A DNA stretch of 64,000 nt from Oscillospiraceae bacterium (GTDB taxonomy: Bacteria; Bacillota; Clostridia; UMGS1810): the NCBI GenBank assembly GCA_015068975.1, contig SVJM01000002.1:62001-126000 (forward strand), written 5' to 3'. The position numbers and the translations under genes were made by a program. Position 1 is the stretch's first letter. Each line of letters begins with the position of its first letter. Under the pieces are notes generated by a model. It was not told where the DNA came from, searched no databases, and saw only the letters and a list, made by a program, of their open reading frames with translations. Shown piece after piece: positions 53,207 through 62,931 of the stretch.

Positions 53207-54758
53207 TTTCGTTACCTCCTTTATTATCATCAAAACTATCAGAAGACTTGGTCATAAGGAGACCGATTTCTTCTTTTGTGGTATTTCTGGCATCCACTAT
53301 ACCGGATACCCTGCCACCGCCAATGACAAGTATTCTGTCACATAATTCTATCAGCACATCAAGGTCTTCGCCAACAAATATAACAGCTACACCCTTCTTT
53401 TTCTGTTCATTGAGAAGATTGTATATTGTGTAGGATGAATTGATATCAAGACCTCTTACAGGATATGCCGCCATAAGAACTGAAGGCGATGAAGATATCT
53501 CTCTTCCTACAAGTATTTTTTGTACATTACCGCCTGACAGTCTTCTTACAGGAGTACTTGCAGAAGGTGTGACAACTTCAAGTCTGTCTATTATCTCCTC
53601 TGCAAGAGATTTTGGCTTCTTTCTCTGAAGAAATACTGATTTACCCTTCTTATAGCTACGGAGCATCATATTATCTACAATATCCATATTGCCTACAAGA
53701 CCCATACCAAGTCTGTCTTCGGGAACAAAGGCAAGTCTTACACCAAGATTTCTTATTTCTATAGGTGTCTTGTCACGCAAGTTTTCTTCATTTCCGGTAT
53801 TAGGATCATGATATACTATCTTCCCGCTATCAAGATGCTGAAGTCCTGCGATAGATTCCAGAAGTTCTCTCTGTCCACTTCCGGCAATACCTGCAATTCC
53901 AAGGATTTCTCCTGAACGTGCTTCGAAGGAAACATTGTCAAGGACCTTGACACCTTCTCTGTTTATACAGTTTATCTTATCTACCACAAGTCGGTCAGCC
54001 ACATTTACAGGTTCATCTCTGTCAATATTAAGTGATACCTTCTTACCTACCATCATCTCTGTAAGCTGAGATTCATTTGTTTCACTTGTTTTCACTGTGC
54101 CTTCATATTCACCTTTGCGAAGAACTGCCACATTGTCAGAAATGGAAAGTACCTCGTGAAGCTTATGAGTGATGATAATGATTGCTTTTCCGTCTTCTTT
54201 CATATTTCTTAGTACATTAAAAAGCTTCTTTGTCTCCTGAGGAGTAAGCACCGCTGTAGGCTCATCAAGGATAAGTATATCTGCCCCTCTGAAGAGTACC
54301 TTTATGATTTCTACTGTCTGTTTTTCAGAAACTGACATTTCGTAGATTTTCTTATCAGGATCAAGCTCAAATCCGTACTGTGATGTGATCTCTTTGATCT
54401 TTTCTATGTATTTAGGCATATCAAAGCCCTTTTCATCAGTAAGACCAAGTACAATATTCTGTGCAGCACTGAATACATCAACAAGCTTAAAATGCTGATG
54501 TATCATACCAATTTTGTGGTCAAAGGCATCCTTTGGTGAAGAGATAACCACCTCTTCGCCATCAATAAACATCTGCCCCCCATCAGGATAGTAAATACCC
54601 GATACCATATTCATAAGGGTAGTTTTTCCGCTGCCGTTTTCACCAAGGATAGAAAGTATTTCTCCTTTTCTCACTTTGAGCGAAACATTGTTATTTGCAA
54701 CAACACTACCAAAGGTCTTTGTAATATTTCTTAGTTCGAGAGCAATATTCTGTTCCAT
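53199..54758 (-). CDS. Nucleoside ABC transporter ATP-binding protein (two cassettes)
   Basis: 519 residues with two ABC modules, as in NupO/RbsA. The first has Walker A GENGSGKTT and Walker B ILILDEPTAVLTP with a signature-like MSVSEKQTVEI. The second has the degenerate P-loop GIAGSGQRE and signature LSGGNVQK, followed by MAAYPVRGLDINS in place of a standard Walker B. This pattern is normal for BMP-type systems. Confidence 0.92.
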   Translation of the reverse strand: MEQNIALELRNITKTFGSVVANNNVSLKVRKGEILSILGENGSGKTTLMNMVSGIYYPDGGQMFIDGEEVVISSPKDAFDHKIGMIHQHFKLVDVFSAAQNIVLGLTDEKGFDMPKYIEKIKEITSQYGFELDPDKKIYEMSVSEKQTVEIIKVLFRGADILILDEPTAVLTPQETKKLFNVLRNMKEDGKAIIIITHKLHEVLSISDNVAVLRKGEYEGTVKTSETNESQLTEMMVGKKVSLNIDRDEPVNVADRLVVDKINCINREGVKVLDNVSFEARSGEILGIAGIAGSGQRELLESIAGLQHLDSGKIVYHDPNTGNEENLRDKTPIEIRNLGVRLAFVPEDRLGMGLVGNMDIVDNMMLRSYKKGKSVFLQRKKPKSLAEEIIDRLEVVTPSASTPVRRLSGGNVQKILVGREISSSPSVLMAAYPVRGLDINSSYTIYNLLNEQKKKGVAVIFVGEDLDVLIELCDRILVIGGGRVSGIVDARNTTKEEIGLLMTKSSDSFDDNKGGNENE

Positions 54759-54849
54759 ATATATCTCCTGTTCTCATTTTTTATCCTTTTATAAACACAC
54801 ATCACCCTTGCTTATAAAAGGACAAATCAATATGTAGTTAAAAATAACA

Positions 54850-54875
54850 GGGGTTGTAAAATAAATTACAACCCC
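54850..54875 (-). terminator. Hairpin between the binding-protein and ATPase genes
   Basis: Ten-bp stem GGGGTTGTAA/TTACAACCCC with a modest T-rich tail on the minus strand. Likely a partial terminator or mRNA stabiliser that lets the binding protein be made in excess. Confidence 0.55.
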
Positions 54876-54886
54876 CATAAACCAAA

Positions 54887-56095
54887 TTAGAACATACTGT
54901 TCAACAATGTAATACCATCAATCTGAAGGTCGAAGTAAGGAGCTGAACGATATTCAGATTCGTGGAAGTATCCATCTGCGATAGCTTCTGTATCTTTTTC
55001 GTAAGCTGCATCAGTATCAACGTCAGCAAGATAAGAATCAAGCTTCTTACCTTCAACAGTGAAGTTAGCTGTGTCAAATACCTTGATTTCGCCTGAAACA
55101 AGCTTAGCCTTAGCATCTTCGATAGCTTCTTTTGTACCCTTGGCAGCAACCTTTTCGTTTACATCTGTAAGCTTTACAGAACCTGCTTCAAAACCTTCAC
55201 ACCAGTCAAGAGCGATTTCTTCGTTCTTTGTTGCAGCGTTGATAATGTATTTGAAGTATGGTGCCCAATCGATTCTTGAAGAAACGATAAATGTGTTAGG
55301 GCAAGCAGCTTCTGTGCTACCATTGTAAGAAACGTTTGGAACGCCTGCGTTTTCACAAGCTGTAGGAGCACCCATAGAGTCAGCATGCTGACTGATAAGT
55401 ACACAGTTATTTGAGAGAAGCTTTGTAGCAGCTTCTTTTTCCAATGCTTCGTCATACCAGCTACCTGTAAACTGAACTTCCATTGTTACAGTTGGGCAAA
55501 CGGATTTAGCACCAAGATAGAAAGATGTGTAACCAGAAATAACCTCAGCATATGTATACGCACCTACATAACCCATCTTAGCCTGATCAGCTGTGATCTT
55601 ACCTGCTTCGATCATTTCGTTAAGCTTGAGACCTGCAGCTATACCTGCAAGATATCTGCCTTCATAAATAGAAGCGAATGCATTATGGAAGTTAGGGAGC
55701 TTTTCTGTATGAGCAGTTGTACCTGTAGCATGACAGAACTGAACTTCAGGAAACTCCTTAGCAGCCTTGAGAATATAAGGTTCGTGACCGAAGCTGTTTG
55801 CAAATACAACATCACAGCCCTGGTCTGCAAGGTCAGCAGCTGCTTCGTAACATTCGTTACCTTCAGGAACATTTGTCTTATATATTACCTGTTCAGCACT
55901 AAGACCAAGTTCAGCTGTTGCAGCTTCTGCAGCATCAAGAAAGTTTTTGTCATATGTAGAGTTTTCGTCATGAAGGAAAATGAAGCCGATTTTAAAATCG
56001 TTGCTTACAGTTGTTTCCTTGCCGCATGATGAAAGCATACATATTGATGCTACAAGCATAACAGCTACCAATAGAATTGAAATGATTTTTTTCAT
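54887..56095 (-). CDS. BMP-family nucleoside-binding lipoprotein
   Basis: 402 residues. The signal ends in the lipobox LSSC (Cys 24). The mature domain matches BmpA/Med proteins: KIGFIFLHDENSTYDKNFLDAAEAA, YEAAADLADQGCDVVFANSFGHE and KMGYVGAYTYAEVISGYTSFYLGA. It binds purine nucleosides for the ABC permeases downstream. Substrate inferred from the NupN-type system and the xpt neighbour. Confidence 0.92.
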   Translation of the reverse strand: MKKIISILLVAVMLVASICMLSSCGKETTVSNDFKIGFIFLHDENSTYDKNFLDAAEAATAELGLSAEQVIYKTNVPEGNECYEAAADLADQGCDVVFANSFGHEPYILKAAKEFPEVQFCHATGTTAHTEKLPNFHNAFASIYEGRYLAGIAAGLKLNEMIEAGKITADQAKMGYVGAYTYAEVISGYTSFYLGAKSVCPTVTMEVQFTGSWYDEALEKEAATKLLSNNCVLISQHADSMGAPTACENAGVPNVSYNGSTEAACPNTFIVSSRIDWAPYFKYIINAATKNEEIALDWCEGFEAGSVKLTDVNEKVAAKGTKEAIEDAKAKLVSGEIKVFDTANFTVEGKKLDSYLADVDTDAAYEKDTEAIADGYFHESEYRSAPYFDLQIDGITLLNSMF

Positions 56096-56153
56096 TTTGA
56101 TAACCTCCTGCCTAATGGCAAAATATTTATGTAAATAAAATTTACATCATAAT

Positions 56154-56732
56154 TTATCTGCGAAAACTAAGAGAAAAAACATCTTCTGTCATTTCTTCTA
56201 CAATCGCCAGAGAATCAACTCTTATCCCCTTTGCTCTTAATTCATCGCCGCCACCCTGAAAGCCTTTTTCTATGGCGATAGCACAGCCTATGAGCGTAGC
56301 GCCTGATTGACTGATAATATCCATAAGACCTGTAAGGGCGTTTCCTTTTGCAAGGAAATCGTCAATTATAAGCACATTGTCATCACTTGAAAGAAATTCC
56401 TTGCTGACAATGGCATCATATACATTCTTTTTTGTATAGGATGTGACCCTTGATGAATAAACATCATCTGAGATATTACCTGATTTATTCTTCTTTGCAA
56501 ATACCACAGGTACATTCATATACTGAGCCGCTGCAAATGCAATAGGAATTCCTGATGTTTCTATAGTAAGAATCTTATTTACATTGTCTTCTTTATAAAG
56601 TTCTGCAATCTCCTTGCCCATTTCCATGAGAAACGGAACATCAATGCAATGATTCAAAAAGCAGTCAACTTTGAGAATATTACCGGGCAAAACTTTGCCT
56701 TCTTTATGAATTTTGTCTTCCAATGCTTTCAA
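56154..56732 (-). CDS. xpt: Xanthine phosphoribosyltransferase
   Basis: 192 residues from a TTG at 56732 (AGAGGAG seven bases upstream), matching the length and N-terminus of Bacillus Xpt (ALEDKIHKEGKVL, KVDCFLNHCIDV). The PRPP-binding loop is NVLIIDDFLAKGNAL; VTSYTKK and GFQGGGDELRAKGIRV follow. It salvages xanthine with PRPP to XMP. Own promoter with a short leader, so no purine riboswitch is present. Linked to the nucleoside importer 58 bases downstream. Confidence 0.92.
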   Translation of the reverse strand: MKALEDKIHKEGKVLPGNILKVDCFLNHCIDVPFLMEMGKEIAELYKEDNVNKILTIETSGIPIAFAAAQYMNVPVVFAKKNKSGNISDDVYSSRVTSYTKKNVYDAIVSKEFLSSDDNVLIIDDFLAKGNALTGLMDIISQSGATLIGCAIAIEKGFQGGGDELRAKGIRVDSLAIVEEMTEDVFSLSFRR

Positions 56733-56778
56733 AGTAATTCTCCTCTCAACCAAAATGTACCTTCTTACATATAAAAAA

Positions 56779-56807
56779 AGTATAGCATATGATATTGCAA
56801 AAGTCAA
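56779..56807 (-). promoter_or_regulatory. Promoter of xpt and probably the nucleoside transporter operon
   Basis: TTGACT and TATACT with a 17-base spacer on the minus strand, about 40 bases before the TTG start. Confidence 0.7.
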
Positions 56808-56848
56808 CAAATCAATCCAAAATTTGACACTGTTTTTTGATACAAAAT

Positions 56849-56883
56849 ATAAAAAAGAAGATGCAGATTTTTCTGCATCTTCT
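56849..56883 (-). terminator. Terminator of the PTS gene
   Basis: Perfect 12-bp stem AGAAGATGCAGA/TCTGCATCTTCT with a TTTT-type loop and a T-run on the minus strand. Confidence 0.88.
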
Positions 56884-56889
56884 CAATTT

Positions 56890-58995
56890 CTATTTAAGAT
56901 CTAATATTTGCTCTCCAATATTGATAGTTCCTTCTTTTAGAAGAGAAATTTCTTTATAATCATCGCTATTGCAGATAATAAGGGGAATTGTTACCTGATA
57001 GCCTGCTTTCTTTATCTTCGAAATATCAAATGATATAAGAAGGTCTCCCTTTTTCACTTTTGCATTTGTCTTTATGTGAGGTGTGAAGTATTTTCCCTTA
57101 AGCTTCACTGTATCAACACCTATATGAAGGAGCACTTCTGCCCCATCATCAGAAAGTATTGTCAGTGCATGATTTGTATCATATATATTCTCCACTATAC
57201 CGTCACAAGGAGCATAGAGCTTACCTTCTACAGGCTCCACTGCAATACCTTTTCCAAGAAGGCCCGAAGAGAATGCCTCATCCTTCACTTCTTTTAATGG
57301 AATTGCCTTTCCTGATGTGTGAGAATACATCACAGTTGGCGTCAGTGTCTTTTTATCTTCTATACTGTCCTCTTGTCTGTCCATGGCAACATCTGATACA
57401 ATGGTATCTGATTCATCGGTATCAAGATAATCTTCAAAGGTGGATTTAATTACTGATACCTGTGGTCCGTATATAATCTGCACACCGAGTCCCTTGTGTA
57501 TCACTCCCGATGCACCGCTTTGCTTAAGGTATTCATCCTTTACAAGTGCAGCATCATTTACTGTAATTCTTAATCTTGTGGCACAGCAGTCTATATCAGA
57601 GATATTTTCCTTACCGCCAAGACCTTTGAGGATAAGTCTGCTCTGAGAGAAGTCCTGCCCCTTATTCTTTTTCCTTTCATTTACATCCTTTCTGGTATAG
57701 AGCTTCACTTCCCCTTCTTCAAGGTCACGTCCGGGAGTTTTTAAGTCAAGCTTTTCTATCATTATCTTAAATATAAAGTAGTAAATTACAAAATATATAA
57801 GTCCTACAACAACTATCCATATCCAGTTGGTTTTTGCATTACCCTGAAGTATGCCAAATAGGAATAAGTCTATAAGACCTCCCGAAAAAGTCATCCCTAC
57901 ACCTACTCCGAGAATATGCATAAGCATATAAGAAAGCCCTGCAAGGATTGAGTGCACCACATACATTACAGGTGCTACAAACAAAAATGTGAATTCAATT
58001 GGCTCTGTAATACCCGTAAGAATTGAGGTGAGTGTGGCAGAAAGAAGCAAACTTCCCACTACTTTTCTCTTCTTTGGATGCGCAGTCTTATACATTGCAA
58101 TGGCTGCCCCTGCCAAACCAAAAATCATAAATGGGAATTTACCTGACATAAATCGTGTGGCAGATACAGAGAAAACCTCTGTACTCTTTGATGCAAGCTC
58201 GGCAAAAAAGATGTTCTGTGCACCATTTATTATATTTCCATCGATCACCGCAGTTCCGCCAAGAGCAGTCTGCCAGAATGGAATATAAAACACATGATGA
58301 AGACCAAATGGTATAAGTGCTCTCTCAATTGTACCATATATCCATGTGCCAAAATATCCTGATCCAAGCACCAGATTTCCAAGCCATGAAATACCTCTCT
58401 GAACAATTGGCCAGATATAAAACATAGCTATACCTACACCAAGATATACTATTGAGCTTATAATAGGTACAAACCTTGTACCACTAAAGAATGACAGAGT
58501 CTGATGAAGTTCAATTTTGTAAAATCTGTTGTGAAGGGCAGCAACTCCAAGACCTACGATAATACCGCCAAATACACCCATCTGAAGTGTGGTTATACCA
58601 AGCATCGACGTGGTGGTATTATCTGCCATAGCTTCTACACCGCCATAGGCAGTAATAAGAGCACTTATGGCAGTATTCATTATAAGATAGGCAATTACCG
58701 CAGACAGAGCCGCTACTTCCTTTTCTCTCTTTGCCATACCGATTGCAACACCCATTGCAAATAAAAGTGCCAGGTTGTCAAACACCGCACTTCCTGCCTT
58801 GGAGAGAATATCCAGTACAGTATAAATAATACTTCCCGGATATATAAGCCACGTAAGATTGTATGCATTAAGCATGGTTTCATTTGTAAAAGAGCTTCCT
58901 ATTCCAAGAAACAACCCTGCAACAGGAAGAAGTGCAATTGGGAGCATAAAGGATCTACCAATCCTTTGTAATACTCCAAAAACTTTATCCTTCAT
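56890..58995 (-). CDS. PTS glucose/N-acetylglucosamine-family EIICBA
   Basis: About 701 residues. EIIC (about 1-430) has ten or so membrane spans and starts QRIGRSFMLPIALLPVAGLFLGIG. EIIB follows, with the phosphorylated Cys in DIDCCATRLRITVND, then EIIA with its active His in LLHIGVDTVKLKGK. It imports and phosphorylates a hexose at PEP expense. Domain order C-B-A is that of PtsG/NagE; glucose against N-acetylglucosamine cannot be settled by eye. The ATG at 58995 follows AGGAG; the frame extends upstream without a ribosome site. Confidence 0.9.
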   Translation of the reverse strand: MKDKVFGVLQRIGRSFMLPIALLPVAGLFLGIGSSFTNETMLNAYNLTWLIYPGSIIYTVLDILSKAGSAVFDNLALLFAMGVAIGMAKREKEVAALSAVIAYLIMNTAISALITAYGGVEAMADNTTTSMLGITTLQMGVFGGIIVGLGVAALHNRFYKIELHQTLSFFSGTRFVPIISSIVYLGVGIAMFYIWPIVQRGISWLGNLVLGSGYFGTWIYGTIERALIPFGLHHVFYIPFWQTALGGTAVIDGNIINGAQNIFFAELASKSTEVFSVSATRFMSGKFPFMIFGLAGAAIAMYKTAHPKKRKVVGSLLLSATLTSILTGITEPIEFTFLFVAPVMYVVHSILAGLSYMLMHILGVGVGMTFSGGLIDLFLFGILQGNAKTNWIWIVVVGLIYFVIYYFIFKIMIEKLDLKTPGRDLEEGEVKLYTRKDVNERKKNKGQDFSQSRLILKGLGGKENISDIDCCATRLRITVNDAALVKDEYLKQSGASGVIHKGLGVQIIYGPQVSVIKSTFEDYLDTDESDTIVSDVAMDRQEDSIEDKKTLTPTVMYSHTSGKAIPLKEVKDEAFSSGLLGKGIAVEPVEGKLYAPCDGIVENIYDTNHALTILSDDGAEVLLHIGVDTVKLKGKYFTPHIKTNAKVKKGDLLISFDISKIKKAGYQVTIPLIICNSDDYKEISLLKEGTINIGEQILDLK

Positions 58996-59065
58996 ATCAA
59001 TTCTCCTATAAAAAGATTTTGTAGTTATTATTATCTTTTTTGGAAAATTTAATACATTTTGTGAT

Positions 59066-59096
59066 AAAAAAAAGTACGCCAAAAAGCGTACTTTTT
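59066..59096 (-). terminator. Terminator of the GH43-GH10-isomerase operon
   Basis: Stem AAAAAGTACGC/GCGTACTTTTT followed by further T residues on the minus strand. Confidence 0.85.
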
Positions 59097-59103
59097 CGTA
59101 TAA

Positions 59104-59952
59104 TTATATCAATAATTCAGATGGAATAACTGACAATTCTCCACCACCAAAAATCTCATTGGCATTTCTCACGTAATCCGGCGGGCTAAGAAGTCTTTGT
59201 CTTTTACGTGTTTTGCTGACATATCCCACTTCATAAAGCCATGGACCCGAGTATCCATAATCCTTCAGATTGTTATAGAGTTTATTCCAGCAAATCTTAC
59301 CTTCTCCCGGGAGCCAATGCCGTTCATCTATCATATCATAATCTGATACGTGTAAAGTTACAATTTTGTGTGCGAGCTTTTTTACTGATTCACATACATC
59401 TTCCTTCAGGAAATGATTTGTATCAAGACATATTTTAAGTCTTTCATCACAATTTACAATCTCCATAAGCTCATCTGATGTGTTTCCAAGTCCGTGACGA
59501 GGAAGATTTTCCACACAGATTGTGGCACCCTCTTTTGATGCAATTTCCGAAAGAAGCATATGAGTTTCTTTTGCAAAATTTAATCTATCCATTCTTTCAT
59601 CCTCCTCTATGGGACCACAACTTGGATGAATTACAAATTTTTCGATACCGATATTTGTACCCTTTTTGATAATGTCTGAGTAATAGTCAAGTGTATACTT
59701 TCTCTTATCCCTCTCAAGTGCAGACATATCTATGAGAGCGCCTTTGAAGGCGTGGAATGGCAAATGATATGACCATATTTCTACATCGTACCGTCGGGAC
59801 AAACTGTCTAACAGCCCAAAATCCATACTATCGTGTTTATCATTAGGCATACTTATTTCCATACATTCTATCCCGGCAGAGCGAAAGGAAGAAAAAAGCT
59901 CCTCATTTATTTCTTTACCGCATGTTGATAATCCGATTTTCATGTTCATCAT
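59104..59952 (-). CDS. Sugar phosphate isomerase/epimerase-like TIM-barrel protein
   Basis: 282 residues of the AP-endonuclease-2/xylose-isomerase-like fold: IGLSTCGKEINEELFSSF, YHLPFHAF, VIHPSCGP, CVENLPRHGLGNTSDELM, ICLDTNHF and TLHVSDYDMIDERHWLPGEGKI, containing the metal-binding Glu, His and Asp residues. It probably isomerises or epimerises a sugar released by the neighbouring hydrolases. ATG overlaps the GH10 stop (ATGA), so it is translationally coupled. Confidence 0.85.
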   Translation of the reverse strand: MMNMKIGLSTCGKEINEELFSSFRSAGIECMEISMPNDKHDSMDFGLLDSLSRRYDVEIWSYHLPFHAFKGALIDMSALERDKRKYTLDYYSDIIKKGTNIGIEKFVIHPSCGPIEEDERMDRLNFAKETHMLLSEIASKEGATICVENLPRHGLGNTSDELMEIVNCDERLKICLDTNHFLKEDVCESVKKLAHKIVTLHVSDYDMIDERHWLPGEGKICWNKLYNNLKDYGYSGPWLYEVGYVSKTRKRQRLLSPPDYVRNANEIFGGGELSVIPSELLI

Positions 59953-62903
59953 TCCATTATAGTTGATGGGAGTACAGACAGGTCAACTTTTGTACCATAG
60001 TTTATCAAAGAAAAATCCTTCATTTCCAAGGTCTGTGCCATTCCGCCGAATCTCACACCTGCACCTGTTAGTCCATCTATGCCCACAAACGGCAGATAAC
60101 AGGTAGTCCATTCAGTACCGAATGTTGTTCTTGCAAAGAGGGCTTTTTTGTAGCCTTTTTCCTTGGATGCCTGAACATATGGTTTGATATATCCTACGCC
60201 TTCCTCTCCACCTGACATAAGACGTGCCTTGAAGGTAAGCATACAAACATCCCCGGGTTTGATTTTGTTCCCGATATAATCAGAACCAAATGTCAGGTGA
60301 ACTGCAGTATCCTTTTCCGGTTTTTCATTGATTTTTACTGTGACAAGTCCTGCATCATCCTTTGATAAATACTTTGTCAATGTATTTCCTGTTACTCTTT
60401 CCAGGAAATCGTCGTGAGACAATATAACCTCACCACCATCAGGAAGGTTTGTATCCTTATTTTCAGATACAATCGGATTTTTATCTTCCTTTTCTTCCAC
60501 AGGGTTAAATTTATCATCATCAATATTTATTTCCAGCACGTTTTCATACCCTTTATGAAATGCCACCATTGCTTTCTTTACCTTGCCATTTGCTTCTACA
60601 GTCACATCATAGTTTCCGTAGAACCCCCTTACAGTTGCCGCACCATCTTCATTGGTTACAGCTTTTGCATCATGTGTATAGCACTTATTGTAGATAACAT
60701 CAATAAGGGCTTTACCGGCAGGCTTAAGATTGTAATTGGCATCCATAAAGCATTTTGAACTTGTTTTGCTTGATTTGAATCCCCACAGATTAAATGCATT
60801 GAAATGCTCATTGGCAAGACAGATTATAAGTGTATCTCTGGCGAAGTTGGCATCATAGTTTTCGTTACCGGAATTAACATTAAATTCTGTAATAGACGAT
60901 AATGCACCATATTTCTCGTAATACTCGTTGAATCTTTCCTCGTGGGATTCCATAGGAATACGAGCTGCACTGCTGTGACCATGAACACCTATAGCTTCAA
61001 ATTTATGTTCATTCTTAAACAGACTGTCAAGAATCGGAGTTATTATGGTTTTTCTCTGTTCCGGATCAACAAGTGCAGTTGAATCTGTGTAGAACATCAA
61101 TGAATCAGGGTTCACTTCTTTTACCCACTTATAAATGTTATCATAGTATTCAGGACCCATAATATTGTAAAATCCGCCCGAATGATAAAGAACATCGTTA
61201 TTTGTTCCTATGTATTTGAATGTTCCCGGTGGTTGCAATAATGAAAGTTCATTTGACACGTCTATCTCAGTAAACTCTCCTGCAAATTCATCGGATATTC
61301 TGTATATCCATTCCTTAGTACGTTTGTCAACATATTCTCTGTTGCCGTTTACTAATGCATCCATAACATCGTCAGGGATGAGACGAACTGTAGATGTGTG
61401 CATATGTCTTTCATAAATCATTACATGGTCACGAAGATATATCATTCCTGCATTTCTTGCAGTGTTTAGCATTTTTCTTGCTGTTTCGGGATGCTCTTCA
61501 TAATAGCCCCACTTCATATTGGTTTCAAGTACCGCCATATTGAAATATTTTGACCATTCTTTTGTATATTTATCACTGGTTGATGTCTGAAATACAGAAC
61601 CAAAAGGAAAGGCAGATTCAAACATATCGAAGTTTACCTTTGCATCCTTTACGGGATTTCCCTTTTCATCTTTTACCACTACTTTAAAATCGCCTTTTCT
61701 TATCTGTTCGATTCTCTTTTCTGCATCTTTTCTCCAGCTTGAATCAGGAGACAAATCATTGGAAAATGATTGTCCTGTAAACTTGGGCAAAAGATAATCT
61801 CTGGGTGCTTCTTCTCCAAAATTTACAATCCTGAAATCTGCTACCTCTACTGTCTGAGGAGCATCACAGTACCCAAATCGTACCGCAAGGTCACTTGCGT
61901 TTTCTCCCATTACAGCAGGTACATACATAGTCTGCCATTCCTTGTCAGGATAACAGGTAAGCCATATTGTCTTTCTGTAAGATACCGGCTGTTGAATACA
62001 TGGCCAGATTTTTCCCTGCATCTTTTCTCCGTTCATATCCATGGTTCCGCCATCAACAAGACGTGTTTTGAAGCTCATAAGAATATGGTCACCTGTTTTG
62101 AATCTGTCTTTAAGTATATTACCATAAAGAAGAACATGCTGATTTGTAGCTTCAGGGACAGTATGTGTTGTTACTCTTACAGCTTTTTTGAAATCCTGAC
62201 CTTCTACATCTACGATTTCAACTTTTCCGAACTCATTTTCTGTTATCTTTTCTTTTGCGCTGAATGATGCAAGGTTTATAAATTCGTCAGGAGAAAATAT
62301 TTCTGTTGATTTGCCATAAACTGACATATTAACACTTTCCATCGGATTTTCGTGTTCAAAATATAACCAGTCACCAAGCTTATTTGACTTTTCGAATTCT
62401 CTTGGAATATCTCTATGGAATGTGCTTGGAAGTGTAGCAAGCTTGTCCGATACAGCAACCCTATTAAGATAATCTGATGTAATTTCTACTGTGCGTGTAT
62501 CTGCATCCCATTCTACCTTCTCCCCGAAGGATTCTGCGATAAATCTTATAGGCACCATTGTACGGGATTTTATAATCTGAGGTGCTACATCTAGCTTTGT
62601 TTCCTGCTCTACACCATTTATGTACCAGGAATCGGAATCAATACGAAGCTTGATATATTTATTGTCTCTTGATCCTACAACAGTCTTTGTAGCATCAATC
62701 CATGTGATTTTTGCGCCCAAGGCTTCATATATTCCTCTCATAGGCACAAGAGTTCTGCCGTTTATAATAATGGGCATTACGTCGTATTTCTGTTCTACTC
62801 CGTTGATTTTTACTTTGATTCCATCATCGGCAAATACATTCACACAGCCAACCGATGACAAAACCATCAAACTAACGATAAACAGTGCAACAATTCTTTT
62901 CAT
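59949..62903 (-). CDS. Large secreted GH10-family xylanase with stalk and carbohydrate-binding modules
   Basis: 984 residues: a signal peptide (to about VFA, residue 25), two stalk repeats (about 30-145), a CBM-like jelly roll (about 190-380), a GH10 barrel (about 400-760) with acid/base E552 (DVSNEL) and nucleophile E673 (ITEFNV), a short Ig-like segment (GAATVRGFYGNYDVTVEANG), a charged linker, and a second CBM-like module (about 850-975) like the first. Probably degrades xylan outside the cell. The stalk repeats may anchor or space the enzyme. Sits between GH43 and isomerase genes. Confidence 0.88.
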   Translation of the reverse strand: MKRIVALFIVSLMVLSSVGCVNVFADDGIKVKINGVEQKYDVMPIIINGRTLVPMRGIYEALGAKITWIDATKTVVGSRDNKYIKLRIDSDSWYINGVEQETKLDVAPQIIKSRTMVPIRFIAESFGEKVEWDADTRTVEITSDYLNRVAVSDKLATLPSTFHRDIPREFEKSNKLGDWLYFEHENPMESVNMSVYGKSTEIFSPDEFINLASFSAKEKITENEFGKVEIVDVEGQDFKKAVRVTTHTVPEATNQHVLLYGNILKDRFKTGDHILMSFKTRLVDGGTMDMNGEKMQGKIWPCIQQPVSYRKTIWLTCYPDKEWQTMYVPAVMGENASDLAVRFGYCDAPQTVEVADFRIVNFGEEAPRDYLLPKFTGQSFSNDLSPDSSWRKDAEKRIEQIRKGDFKVVVKDEKGNPVKDAKVNFDMFESAFPFGSVFQTSTSDKYTKEWSKYFNMAVLETNMKWGYYEEHPETARKMLNTARNAGMIYLRDHVMIYERHMHTSTVRLIPDDVMDALVNGNREYVDKRTKEWIYRISDEFAGEFTEIDVSNELSLLQPPGTFKYIGTNNDVLYHSGGFYNIMGPEYYDNIYKWVKEVNPDSLMFYTDSTALVDPEQRKTIITPILDSLFKNEHKFEAIGVHGHSSAARIPMESHEERFNEYYEKYGALSSITEFNVNSGNENYDANFARDTLIICLANEHFNAFNLWGFKSSKTSSKCFMDANYNLKPAGKALIDVIYNKCYTHDAKAVTNEDGAATVRGFYGNYDVTVEANGKVKKAMVAFHKGYENVLEINIDDDKFNPVEEKEDKNPIVSENKDTNLPDGGEVILSHDDFLERVTGNTLTKYLSKDDAGLVTVKINEKPEKDTAVHLTFGSDYIGNKIKPGDVCMLTFKARLMSGGEEGVGYIKPYVQASKEKGYKKALFARTTFGTEWTTCYLPFVGIDGLTGAGVRFGGMAQTLEMKDFSLINYGTKVDLSVLPSTIME

Positions 62904-62931
62904 AATAATTCTCCTTTTATATTATATTTTA

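Noticed and set aside
56740-56890. Purine riboswitch before xpt
   Set aside because: The promoter is only about 40 bases from the start codon, leaving no room for an aptamer, and no conserved aptamer core is seen.
61770-62267. A 165-codon plus-strand frame opposite the GH10 gene
   Set aside because: Antisense shadow with no ribosome site; the GH10 frame is supported by motifs along its whole length.
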